Below the pieces are notes generated by a model, which saw only the letters and a list, made by a program, of their open reading frames with translations, did not search any database and was not told where the DNA came from. Both the position numbers and the translations under genes were made by a program. Shown here in pieces: positions 52,831-61,216 of a DNA stretch of 64,000 nucleotides. Position 1 is the first letter of the stretch. Every line of letters starts with the position of its first letter. The stretch covers positions 28,987 to 92,986 of the forward strand of contig CAIOZY010000015.1 of assembly GCA_903862935.1 (NCBI GenBank), given 5' to 3'. Origin of the DNA: an uncultured Opitutaceae bacterium (GTDB lineage Bacteria; Verrucomicrobiota; Verrucomicrobiia; Opitutales; Opitutaceae).

Positions 52831-53610
52831 ATGCCCACCACCGTATTCACCATTGCCAACCAGAAGGGCGGCGTCGGTAAGACCACGACTGCGGTGAACC
52901 TGGCGGCGGCCTTGGCTGAGAACTCGATCCCCGTCCTCCTCGTGGATCTCGACCCGCAGGCCAACGCCACGAGTTCCCTGGGAATCGAGAAGGTGGAGGG
53001 CAGAAGCCTCTACGGGCCCCTGCACGGCGAGGGCGAGGCCCTGGCGCTCGTCACCCCGACGGCATGGCCGAACCTGTTCCTCATCCCGAGCGAGGAGGAC
53101 CTGGCGGCCGCCGAGATAGAGATCGCCCAGATGGATAATTTTCTGCTGAAGCTGCGCTCGGTGCTCGAGCCGGTGCGCGCCGCGGGCACGCACCGGGCCG
53201 TCATCATCGACTGCCCCCCGGCCCTGGGCATGCTCTCGATGAACAGCCTGGCGGCGGCCGACTACCTGCTGATCACCCTTCAGTGCGAGTACATGGCGAT
53301 GGAGGGCCTGGGCCAGATCCTGCGCAACGTCGAGCGGCTGAAGACCGCGGGCATCAATCCGGCGCTCGAACTGGGCGGGATCGTCATGACGATGTTCGAC
53401 GCCCGCACGAACCTCTCCCGCCAGGTGGTCGAGGAGGTCCGCCAGCACCTGCCGGAGAAGACCTTCTCCACCGTGATCCCGCGCACGGTGCGCCTGAGCG
53501 AGGCGCCGAGCTTCGGCCAGACGATCTTCGCGTACGACCCGTCGGGCCCAGGCGCCCTCGCCTACCGCAGCCTCGCAGCGGAGGTGGTCGAGCGCTTTCG
53601 CCTGAAGTGA
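52831..53610 (+). CDS. parA: ParA-family chromosome-partitioning ATPase (Soj-like)
   Basis: This 259-residue P-loop ATPase has the deviant Walker A KGGVGKTT (residues 12-19), the switch region VDLDPQANATSS and Walker B VIIDCPPALGML. The PRTVRLSEAPSFGQ segment is the usual C-terminal hallmark of Soj/ParA. It lacks the N-terminal helix-turn-helix of plasmid ParA proteins, so it is the chromosomal type. Its usual partner parB is not next to it; ABC-2 permease genes follow after 7 nt instead. Confidence 0.92.
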   Translation: MPTTVFTIANQKGGVGKTTTAVNLAAALAENSIPVLLVDLDPQANATSSLGIEKVEGRSLYGPLHGEGEALALVTPTAWPNLFLIPSEEDLAAAEIEIAQMDNFLLKLRSVLEPVRAAGTHRAVIIDCPPALGMLSMNSLAAADYLLITLQCEYMAMEGLGQILRNVERLKTAGINPALELGGIVMTMFDARTNLSRQVVEEVRQHLPEKTFSTVIPRTVRLSEAPSFGQTIFAYDPSGPGALAYRSLAAEVVERFRLK

Positions 53611-53617
53611 GGGCCCC

Positions 53618-54427
53618 ATGCTCGCGGAGCTGACCAAGTACCGCCAGGTCTTCCTTGTCGGGCTCCAGAGCAACCTGGTGTACCGCTGGAACTTTGCGGT
53701 CCGCGGCGCCTTCTCGCTGTTCCACCTGGCGGTCGTGTTCATCCTGTGGAGCGCGGTCTTCGCCTCGGCCCCGCGGATCGGCGGCTTCGGGTTCGGGCAG
53801 ACCCTGACGTACTTCGTGACGCTGCTGGTCCTGCAGTTCTTCGTCGGGGCCTTCAACGAGGACTACCAGATCAGCGAGGAGATCCGCAACGGGCTCATCA
53901 ACCAGTTCCTCCTGAAACCGATCAACTACTACGTGTACCGTTTCACGATCTTCGGCGCGGCCCGCCTCGTGTCCGGGGCTCTTGTCCTGCTGCCGCTTGC
54001 CGCGGCCCTGCCGCTGCTGCACCCGTGGCTCACGTTCCCCGGCGAGCCCTGGCGTGTCGCCCTCGCCATCCCGGCGATGGCGATGGCGGCCCTGATCCAG
54101 TTCACGATCGCGTACTGCTTCGGGATGCTCACCTTCTGGTTTCTCGACATCCAGGGCTTCGTGATCCTGTCGATGGCGGTCGAGTCGGTCCTCGGGGGCC
54201 AGCTCTTCCCGCTGGACCTGATGCCGCCGGCCATCTTCCACGCGGCGCAGTACCTGCCGTTCTACTACCAGATGTATTTCCCGGCCGCGATTCTCACCGG
54301 CCGCATCGGCCAGCCGCTCGCCTTCCAGCTGATCGGGCTCCAGGCCTGCTGGGTGGTGGTCCTGCTGGGGATCGCGCAACTGCTGTGGAGGCGGGGGCTG
54401 CGGCGCCACACCGCGGTGGGGGGATAA
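53618..54427 (+). CDS. ABC-2 family permease (first of pair)
   Basis: This 269-residue protein has six predicted transmembrane helices and starts 7 nt after parA. It matches the ABC2_membrane_6 type of permease: VYRWNFAVRGAFSLFHLAVVF, QFFVGAFNEDYQISEEIRNGLINQFLLKPINYYVYRF and GQLFPLDLMPPAIFHAAQYLPFYY. The loop IRNGLINQFLLKPIN is the part expected to contact an ATPase. Such pairs usually occur as ATPase-permease-permease; the ATPase is missing here. The substrate is unknown. Confidence 0.82.
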   Translation: MLAELTKYRQVFLVGLQSNLVYRWNFAVRGAFSLFHLAVVFILWSAVFASAPRIGGFGFGQTLTYFVTLLVLQFFVGAFNEDYQISEEIRNGLINQFLLKPINYYVYRFTIFGAARLVSGALVLLPLAAALPLLHPWLTFPGEPWRVALAIPAMAMAALIQFTIAYCFGMLTFWFLDIQGFVILSMAVESVLGGQLFPLDLMPPAIFHAAQYLPFYYQMYFPAAILTGRIGQPLAFQLIGLQACWVVVLLGIAQLLWRRGLRRHTAVGG

Positions 54428-54440
54428 GGAGACCGCGCCC

Positions 54441-55226
54441 ATGGACTACTTCCGCGTTTGGCTTGCGAGCGCCCGCTACTCCCTGGTCCGCACGATGATG
54501 TTCCGGGGGGACTTCCTCATCTGGTCGCTGGTCGAACTGTTCTGGATGGGGGTGAACCTGCTGCTGATCGCGGTCATCTACCAGCACACCTCCTCGGTGG
54601 CCGGCTGGACCGAGTACGAGATGCTGCTCCTGGTGGGAACCGGCATGCTCGTGCAGCGGCTCCTGATGGGGTTTTTCTGGAGCAGCCTCTTCGAGATGGG
54701 CCGCAACATCCGCACGGGGGCCTTCGACTTTTTCCTCTCGCAGCCCGGCCACCCGCTGTTCATGGCCTCGACCCGCAAGCTCGACCCGGACGGCCTGGCC
54801 AACTCCTTCGTCGCCGCCGGGATCGTCGTTTACTCCGTCCACAAGCTCGGGCTGCACCCGGGGATTGCCGAGGTGGCCCTGTACGCCGGCATGATCGTCG
54901 CCGGGCTGGCGATCCACTACAGCATCATGGTGATCTCGATGTCGCTCACCTTCTGGCTCGCGAGCGCCCAGGGGATCGAGGGCACGTACTTCACGGTCGT
55001 CGACTTCGGCCGCCTGCCGCGCGAGGCCTTCCGCGGGGTGGCGAGTGTCCTGTTCGTGTGGTTGCTGCCCGTCGTGGTCGTCAGCAACGCCCCGGCCCGC
55101 ACGATCCTGCACGGCTTCCAGCCGGCCTGGGTCGCGTGGCTGCTCGCCACCGCGGTCGCCTGGCTCGCCCTAGCGGTCGCCGTCTTCAACAGGGGACTTC
55201 GCCGCTACGCAAGCGCCTCGTCGTAA
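54441..55226 (+). CDS. ABC-2 family permease (second of pair)
   Basis: This 261-residue protein has six predicted helices and is related in layout to the upstream permease: YSLVRTMMFRGDFLIWSLVELFW, GRNIRTGAFDFFLSQPGHPLFMAS and GIEGTYFTVVDFGRLPREAF. The cytoplasmic coupling loop IRTGAFDFFLSQPGH mirrors IRNGLINQFLLKPIN of its partner. The two would form a heterodimeric exporter or efflux channel. It ends 30 bp before the rnc ATG. The ATP-binding subunit must be encoded elsewhere if the pair is functional. Confidence 0.82.
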   Translation: MDYFRVWLASARYSLVRTMMFRGDFLIWSLVELFWMGVNLLLIAVIYQHTSSVAGWTEYEMLLLVGTGMLVQRLLMGFFWSSLFEMGRNIRTGAFDFFLSQPGHPLFMASTRKLDPDGLANSFVAAGIVVYSVHKLGLHPGIAEVALYAGMIVAGLAIHYSIMVISMSLTFWLASAQGIEGTYFTVVDFGRLPREAFRGVASVLFVWLLPVVVVSNAPARTILHGFQPAWVAWLLATAVAWLALAVAVFNRGLRRYASASS

Positions 55227-55256
55227 TTGGATTTGAAAGACCGCGCGGGCCGCGGC

Positions 55257-55976
55257 ATGGCTGTAGGCGTGGAACCGACTCCCCAACCGCCCGTCGAAGC
55301 GCTCCAGGCCCGCCTGGGCTACGCGTTCCGCGACCCGGCGCTCCTCGAGGAGGCCCTCACCCACCCGTCCTTCCTGCAGGGCCTGCCCGGCTCCGTGTCG
55401 AGTAACCAGAGGCTCGAGTTCCTCGGCGACTCCGTCCTTCAGCTGATCCTCACCCAGATGCTCTTTTCCCTGTATCCCGGGGAGCGCGAGGGTCCCCTGA
55501 GCCGCCGGAGGGCCGTGCTCGCCAAGGGGCCCTTCCTCGCCCGCCTGGCCCTTGAGACCGGGCTCGCCGGCTGCCTGCGCATGGGAGCAGCCGAGGAGGC
55601 CAGCGGAGGGCGGGCCAAGTCGGCCGCCCTCGAGGACGCCTTCGAGGCCTTGGTCGGCGCCCTCTACCTGGACAGCGACCTGGCGACCGTCCGCCGGGTC
55701 CTCGAGGCGGTGTACGGAGACCTGCCCTCGCGACTGGCTAAACTGGAGACCGGGGAGAACCCGAAGGGCCGCCTCCAGGAGTTGATCCAGCCCGAGCACG
55801 GGAACCAGGCGCTGCGCTACGAGGTCGTCGCCGTGGAGGGGGCGGACCACGCCCGCGCCTACGCCGTGTCCGTTCTCCTGAACGGGAAGCCGCTCGGCAG
55901 CGGCCGGGGTCCGTCGAAGAAGGCGGCCGAGGAGGAGGCCGCCCGACAGGCCCTGCTAACCCTGGCCCGCGGCTAG
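55257..55976 (+). CDS. rnc: ribonuclease III
   Basis: This 239-residue protein starts at the ATG at 55257; the TTG at 55227 would add ten residues without similarity. The nuclease domain has the signature NQRLEFLGDSVLQLILTQML (about 46-65) and a second acidic cluster in ALEDAFEALVGALYLD. The double-stranded RNA-binding domain (about 166-239) ends with GRGPSKKAAEEEAARQAL. It cleaves rRNA precursors and structured mRNAs. It precedes mfd by 47 bp in the same direction. Confidence 0.95.
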   Translation: MAVGVEPTPQPPVEALQARLGYAFRDPALLEEALTHPSFLQGLPGSVSSNQRLEFLGDSVLQLILTQMLFSLYPGEREGPLSRRRAVLAKGPFLARLALETGLAGCLRMGAAEEASGGRAKSAALEDAFEALVGALYLDSDLATVRRVLEAVYGDLPSRLAKLETGENPKGRLQELIQPEHGNQALRYEVVAVEGADHARAYAVSVLLNGKPLGSGRGPSKKAAEEEAARQALLTLARG

Positions 55977-56023
55977 CCCCCCGCCCGGCGGGGACCTCCC
56001 GGCCCCGCCCGCAACTTCTGACG

Positions 56024-59000
56024 ATGCCCGAGACGAGCGCCAACCGATTCAAGCTGACCGGCGTGTGCCCGGCCGCCCGCGGCGCCGCCCTGGCGGAATT
56101 GGTGCGCGCCCACCCCGCGCCGGCCTGGGTTGTCGTGGCCGGGGAGGCCCGCGAGGCCGACCACCTGGCCGAGGATGCCGGCTTTTTTCTGAAGGCTCGC
56201 GACCCGAAGGGGCGCCTCGAGGTCCTGGTCCTGCCCGAGTCGATCCCGGACAGCCGGGACATGCGCGAGGCCTTCGCGGCGTCGAGCGACCGCCTGAGTG
56301 TATTGTCCCGCCTGAAGGCCCGGCGCAGGATCGCAGCCCAGGACCCGCTGGTCATCGTCACGACCCCGGCCGCGCTCCTGCAGCCCGTGCCCGCCCTCGA
56401 GCAGTTCGCGGCCGCCGAGCTCACCCTGAGCCGGGGCGAAACCCAGCCGTTCCAGGGCCTCCTGGAGAAGCTCCAGAAGCTCGACTACGACAGCGAGGCG
56501 GTGTGCGAGGCCCCCGGCCACTACGCCGTGCGCGGCGGCATCATCGACGTCTACCCTGTGACCGCGACCCAGCCGTACCGGCTCGACTTCTTCGGGGACG
56601 AGATCGAGTCGATCCGGGAATTGGATCCGGTGACCCAGCGTTCGGGGGCCGCGGTCGAGTCGGTGAGCCTTGCGGCCTCGCCGCGGGTCCGCCTCGATCC
56701 CGCCAAGGCGGGCCTGGCCGACTACCTTCCCCCCGAGAGCCGCCTGGTGCTGGTCGAGCCCGCGGCTCTGGCCGAGGAGTTCCGGGCGCTCGCTGGAAGC
56801 GGGGACGACCCCCTGGCCCCGATTCTGGCTGCGTGCGCGGCGGCCTACGGGCTCGGGGACCTGGACGAGGCCGAGCCGTACCTGGGCGACGGCGGCGTGG
56901 CCCAGACTTGGGACTCCGAGAGCCTGAGCCACCACCGCCGGTACCCGGCCGAGGCCCTGGTCGCCCAGGAAAGGCTCGAGGCCGAGGCCCTGGCCCGCTC
57001 CGAGTTTCTGCGCCAGGTGGCGGCCTGGCGGAAGGAGGGCTACGGCGTGGCCTTCGTCGCCGCAAAGGACGGCGAGGAGAAGCGCATGCGCGAAATCCTC
57101 GCCGAGGACCCCTCGCTGCGCCGCATCAAGCCGGTCTTCCTGCGCGGCTCGCTAAACGAGGGTTTCCGGCTGACGTCGCGCTCCGGCGGCGCCGAGGGGC
57201 AGACGGGCGGACTTCCCCCTCCCCCTCCCCTGGCCGGGGGCGAGCGGGGGCTGGTGGTCGTCACCGAGACTGAGGTCTTCGGCCGAAGCCGGCCGCGGCG
57301 CGCCGCCGCGGGGGGGGCGCGGGCCGCCGCCCAGAGGGCCCAGGTCGACCAACTGCTCGACTTTTCGGAGCTGGTGGACGGCGACTTTGTCGTCCACCTG
57401 CAGCACGGAATCGCGCTTTTCCGCGGGCTCACCCGGCTGGACACCGCCCAGGGGGTCCGCGAGGTCCTCTCCCTCGAGTTTGACGACGGCGTCACACTCC
57501 ACGTACCCCTGTCCGAGTCGCACCTGGTCAGCCGCTACGTGGGCTTAAGCAAGACCCGGCCTCAGCTCGGGCGGATCGGCTCGAACCGCTGGGAGAGGAC
57601 CCGGGCAGCGGCCGAGCGGGCCACCCTGGACATGGCGGCCGAGCTCTTGCAGATCCAGGCCAAGCGCGAGGCGCAGCCCGGCCACGCCTTCGGGCCCGAC
57701 ACCGACTGGCAGCGCGAGTTCGAGTCCTCGTTTCCGTTCACGGAGACCCCGGACCAGCTCCGGGCGATCGGGGAGACCAAGGGGGACATGGAGAGGACTA
57801 GGCCCATGGACCGGCTGATCTGCGGCGACGTCGGGTTCGGGAAGACCGAGGTGGCGATCCGCGCCGCCTTCAAGGCCGTGCAGGGCGGCCGCCAGGTCGC
57901 GATCCTCGTTCCGACGACGGTGCTCGCCCAGCAGCATCTGAACACCTTCCGGGAGCGGATGGCCGGCTACCCGGTCGCCGTCGAGATGCTCAGCCGCTTC
58001 CGCTCCCGGCCCGACCAGGAGCGGGTGCTGCGGGCGGCCGCCGCCGGGCAGGTGGACATCCTGATCGGCACCCACCGGCTGCTCCAGCGCGACGTCGCCT
58101 TCAAGGAGCTCGGCCTGGTCGTGATCGACGAGGAGCAGCGCTTCGGGGTGAGGCACAAGGAAACCTTCAAGCGGATGCGGGAGACCGTGGACGTGCTCTC
58201 GATGAGCGCGACCCCGATCCCCCGTACCCTCTACCTCGCCCTCACTGGGGCGCGGGACTTGAGCGTCATCGAGACGCCCCCGTCCAACCGGCACCCGATC
58301 CAGACGGTCGTCAAGACCTACGACGAGCAGCTCGTAATCGACGCCGTCCGGCACGAGATCCGCCGCGGCGGCCAGGTCTTCTACCTGCACAACCGGGTAG
58401 CCACGATCGACGCGGTGGCCTCCCGGCTGCGCCAGCTCCTGCCGGACCTGGCGATCGGGGTCGGTCACGGCCAGATGGGCTCAGCCGGGCTCGAGCGCAC
58501 AATGACCGACTTCGTGGCGGGCAAGCACCAGGTGCTGGTCTGCACCACGATCATCGAGAGCGGACTGGATATCCCCAACTGCAACACGATCATCATCGAG
58601 GGGGCGGACCGCTTCGGCCTGGCGCAGCTCTACCAGCTGCGCGGGCGGGTCGGCCGCTTCAAGCACCAGGCCTACGCCTACCTGCTGCTTCACCGCCACA
58701 CCCGCCTGCTGGAGATCGCGCGCCAGCGCCTGTCGGCACTGCGCCAGCACAACCAGCTCGGTGCCGGCTTCCGGATCGCAATGCGGGACCTCGAGCTGCG
58801 GGGCGCCGGGAACCTCCTTGGGGCCGAGCAGAGCGGCCACATCGCGGGCGTGGGCTTCGAGCTGTATTGCCAGCTCCTGCGCCAGTCGGTCGCGCGGCTG
58901 AAGGGCGAAAAGACCGCCGCCTCGGTCCGCGCCGGGGTTAAGCTCGACTTCGTCTTCGTCGCCGAGACCCCTCCTTCCGGGGACGAGCCAACCGGCCGCC

Positions 59001-59428
59001 GGCAGGACGGCTACACGGCCCTCAGGGACGCCGAGGAGTTCGGCTCCCCGGTCGAGCCAATCCTCGCCCGGATCCCGCCTGGCTACGTCGCCGAGACCCG
59101 GCTTCGGATCGACCTGTACCGCAGGCTCGCCCTGGCCGACCGGGTCTCGGTGCTGCGCCAGATCGAGGAGGAGCTCGTGGACCGCTTCGGGCGCTTCGAC
59201 GAGCCCGTGCGCGCCCTGTTGCTAATCACGGAGATCCGGATCCGGGCGGAACAAAAGGGCCTGGTTTCCGTCGAAACCGAGGCAAACCGACTGAAGTGCC
59301 TGCGCAACAGCGGACGCCGCGACGACTGGGTCATGCCCGACTCCCGGTTTCCAAGGTTGACCGCAGCCCGGCCGCTTCTACGGTTGCGTGAAATCATAGC
59401 CTTTATCCGCCACCTGCCCGAATCATGA
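56024..59428 (+). CDS. mfd: transcription-repair coupling factor
   Basis: This 1134-residue protein has an N-terminal UvrB-like region (about 1-330). The RNA polymerase-interacting CarD-like domain begins near 445 (DGDFVVHLQHGIALFRGL). A RecG-like translocase has ICGDVGFGKTEVAIRAAFK (about 598-615), VIDEEQRFGVRH (about 700), MSATPIPRTL and the TRG-type LRGRVGRF. The TRCF C-terminal domain lies near 1000-1090. It removes stalled RNA polymerase from lesions and recruits UvrA. The length is normal. The stop overlaps the next start by ATGA. Confidence 0.97.
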   Translation: MPETSANRFKLTGVCPAARGAALAELVRAHPAPAWVVVAGEAREADHLAEDAGFFLKARDPKGRLEVLVLPESIPDSRDMREAFAASSDRLSVLSRLKARRRIAAQDPLVIVTTPAALLQPVPALEQFAAAELTLSRGETQPFQGLLEKLQKLDYDSEAVCEAPGHYAVRGGIIDVYPVTATQPYRLDFFGDEIESIRELDPVTQRSGAAVESVSLAASPRVRLDPAKAGLADYLPPESRLVLVEPAALAEEFRALAGSGDDPLAPILAACAAAYGLGDLDEAEPYLGDGGVAQTWDSESLSHHRRYPAEALVAQERLEAEALARSEFLRQVAAWRKEGYGVAFVAAKDGEEKRMREILAEDPSLRRIKPVFLRGSLNEGFRLTSRSGGAEGQTGGLPPPPPLAGGERGLVVVTETEVFGRSRPRRAAAGGARAAAQRAQVDQLLDFSELVDGDFVVHLQHGIALFRGLTRLDTAQGVREVLSLEFDDGVTLHVPLSESHLVSRYVGLSKTRPQLGRIGSNRWERTRAAAERATLDMAAELLQIQAKREAQPGHAFGPDTDWQREFESSFPFTETPDQLRAIGETKGDMERTRPMDRLICGDVGFGKTEVAIRAAFKAVQGGRQVAILVPTTVLAQQHLNTFRERMAGYPVAVEMLSRFRSRPDQERVLRAAAAGQVDILIGTHRLLQRDVAFKELGLVVIDEEQRFGVRHKETFKRMRETVDVLSMSATPIPRTLYLALTGARDLSVIETPPSNRHPIQTVVKTYDEQLVIDAVRHEIRRGGQVFYLHNRVATIDAVASRLRQLLPDLAIGVGHGQMGSAGLERTMTDFVAGKHQVLVCTTIIESGLDIPNCNTIIIEGADRFGLAQLYQLRGRVGRFKHQAYAYLLLHRHTRLLEIARQRLSALRQHNQLGAGFRIAMRDLELRGAGNLLGAEQSGHIAGVGFELYCQLLRQSVARLKGEKTAASVRAGVKLDFVFVAETPPSGDEPTGRRQDGYTALRDAEEFGSPVEPILARIPPGYVAETRLRIDLYRRLALADRVSVLRQIEEELVDRFGRFDEPVRALLLITEIRIRAEQKGLVSVETEANRLKCLRNSGRRDDWVMPDSRFPRLTAARPLLRLREIIAFIRHLPES

Positions 59429-60423
59429 TGCTGCGCAAACCCCTCTCCGCTGCCCTGCTGTTGGCCGCGGCCGCAGCCCGTGCGCTCGGCCAAGCCGCCG
59501 CCGCGCCCGCCGACAACCTGGAACTGCGGTTCGCTGACGGGATCGTGGCGATTGCCGAGGAGAAGGTGATCACCGTCGACGATGTCCGGCGCGAGGTCCA
59601 GCCCCTGATCCCGCAGATCCAGCGCGAGGCGACGAGCGAGCAGGAGTTCAACCAGAAGCTCGAGCAGCTGCAAGACAGCGTGATCCAGCAGCTCATCGAC
59701 AAGGTCCTCATCATCAAGGAATTCCACAAGGATGAGAAGCGCCACATCCCCGACGCTTTCATCGACAATCGCATTGCCGAGATCCTGAGCGACCAGTTCG
59801 ACAACGACCGCTCAAAGTTTCTGGCCTACCTGCGGGCCCGGGGCCAGACACTGAAGGACTACCGCACGGAGGTGGAGGAGGACATCGTCTACCACTACAT
59901 GCAGGCGCAGCAGCGCAAGTCGGAGACGGTGGTCAGCCCGGTGCGGATCGAGCAGTTCTACAAGGAGAACAAGGACCAGTTCTACCAGGAGGACACCGTC
60001 CACCTGCGCTTGATCCAGCTCACGCGCGCCAACGGGGCGGGCGACGGAGAGCTCGCCGGCAAGGCCGACGCGATCCTGACCCGCTTTCACGCCGGGGAAA
60101 AGTTCGCCGACCTAGCCAAGGAGTTCAGCGAGGACACGAAACGCTCCAAGGGCGGGGACTGGGGCTGGCAGAAGCGCACAAGCCTGCTGCCCGAGTTCGC
60201 CGAGCCGTTGTTCCTGCTGAAGAAGGGCGAGAGCACGAACCCGATTCTCACCAAGGACGGGTGCTTCCTGCTCTACGTCGAGGACCGCAAGTACGCCGGC
60301 ATCCAGCCGCTGGACGAGGTCCGGGACCAGATTGAGAAGATCCTTATTACCCAGATGACGCAGACGAGCATGGAGCACTGGCTCGAGCGCCTGCGCCGCA
60401 ACGGGTACGTGAAGCACTTCTAG
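59425..60423 (+). CDS. SurA/PpiC-type peptidyl-prolyl isomerase
   Basis: This 332-residue exported protein has a signal peptide (about 1-22), a SurA-like N-terminal chaperone domain (about 30-180: LQDSVIQQLIDKVLIIKEF) and one parvulin domain (about 185-290: LIQLTRANGAG, KFADLAKEFSEDTKRSKGGDWGWQ). A C-terminal helix (IEKILITQMTQTSMEHWLERL) completes the SurA arrangement. It should assist folding of outer-membrane proteins in the periplasm. Unlike E. coli SurA it has a single parvulin domain. Its start overlaps the mfd stop, so it depends on mfd translation. Confidence 0.88.
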   Translation: MMLRKPLSAALLLAAAAARALGQAAAAPADNLELRFADGIVAIAEEKVITVDDVRREVQPLIPQIQREATSEQEFNQKLEQLQDSVIQQLIDKVLIIKEFHKDEKRHIPDAFIDNRIAEILSDQFDNDRSKFLAYLRARGQTLKDYRTEVEEDIVYHYMQAQQRKSETVVSPVRIEQFYKENKDQFYQEDTVHLRLIQLTRANGAGDGELAGKADAILTRFHAGEKFADLAKEFSEDTKRSKGGDWGWQKRTSLLPEFAEPLFLLKKGESTNPILTKDGCFLLYVEDRKYAGIQPLDEVRDQIEKILITQMTQTSMEHWLERLRRNGYVKHF

Positions 60424-60457
60424 GGCCCCGGAAGACCCGGCCCAGATCGGCGCGACC

Positions 60458-60463
60458 TATAAT
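60458..60463 (+). promoter_or_regulatory. -10-like hexamer before radC
   Basis: A perfect TATAAT ends 8 nt before the radC ATG at 60472. If used, transcription would begin about at the ATG, giving a leaderless or near-leaderless mRNA. No -35 consensus is seen at the correct spacing. Confidence 0.3.
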
Positions 60464-60471
60464 GGCGGGGC

Positions 60472-61194
60472 ATGACCCTGCCCTGCCCGGATCTTCCCAA
60501 CCGCCTCCAGGCCACGGCGCCGGGGGAAAGGCCCCGCGAGCGGCTCGAAAAATGCGGGCCGGCCGCCCTGAGCGACACCGAACTTGTGGCCGTCCTCCTG
60601 CGCAGCGGGACCCGGGGCCAGGATGTCCTGACCCTCGCCGGCCGCCTGGTGGCCGAGGCGGGCTCCCTGGCGGGCCTGATCGGCTGGAGCGCCGCCGACT
60701 ACCGGCGGTTTCGGGGTCTGGGACACGTGAAGGCCTGGCAGCTCGTGGGCGTGATGGAGATGGCCCGCCGGGTCATCGGGGAGTCCGCCGGGCCGGCTCC
60801 ACTCCTGGCGAGCGCCGAGCGGGTCGCCGACTACCTGCGGCCGGTCGCCTCGGGGCTCGGGGTCGAGAAATTCTGGGCCCTTTGCCTTAACCGCAAGAAC
60901 CGGCTGATGAAGCGCGTCGAGGTCTCCTCCGGCACGGCAACATCGGCGCCGGCCCATCCGCGGGAGGTCTTCCGCGAGGCGATCCGAGAGTCGGCCTGCG
61001 CGGTGGTCTGCGCCCACAACCACCCCTCGGGGGACCCCTCCCCGAGCCCTGCGGACTTAGAGGTGACGCACCTGCTTCGGGAAGCCGCACGCACGGTGGA
61101 AATCTCCCTGTTGGACCACGTGATCATCGGCAGCTCGGGGGCCGATCCCCAGGGCCGGGCCTATTACAGCTTCCGGGAGGCGGGGCTCCTGTAG
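60472..61194 (+). CDS. radC: RadC/JAMM-domain protein
   Basis: This 240-residue protein has an N-terminal helix-hairpin-helix region (UPF0758 type: RERLEKCGPAALSDTELVAVLLRSGT, about 23-48) and a C-terminal JAB1/MPN metalloprotease-like domain with the zinc motif AHNHPSGDPSPSPADLEVT (about 180-198). RadC is widespread but its biochemical role is unsettled; older links to DNA repair are weak. It follows the PpiC-like gene by 48 bp and is convergent with the solute-binding protein gene. Confidence 0.94.
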   Translation: MTLPCPDLPNRLQATAPGERPRERLEKCGPAALSDTELVAVLLRSGTRGQDVLTLAGRLVAEAGSLAGLIGWSAADYRRFRGLGHVKAWQLVGVMEMARRVIGESAGPAPLLASAERVADYLRPVASGLGVEKFWALCLNRKNRLMKRVEVSSGTATSAPAHPREVFREAIRESACAVVCAHNHPSGDPSPSPADLEVTHLLREAARTVEISLLDHVIIGSSGADPQGRAYYSFREAGLL

Positions 61195-61216
61195 GGGCGA
61201 GCGCCCCGGACTCTCC

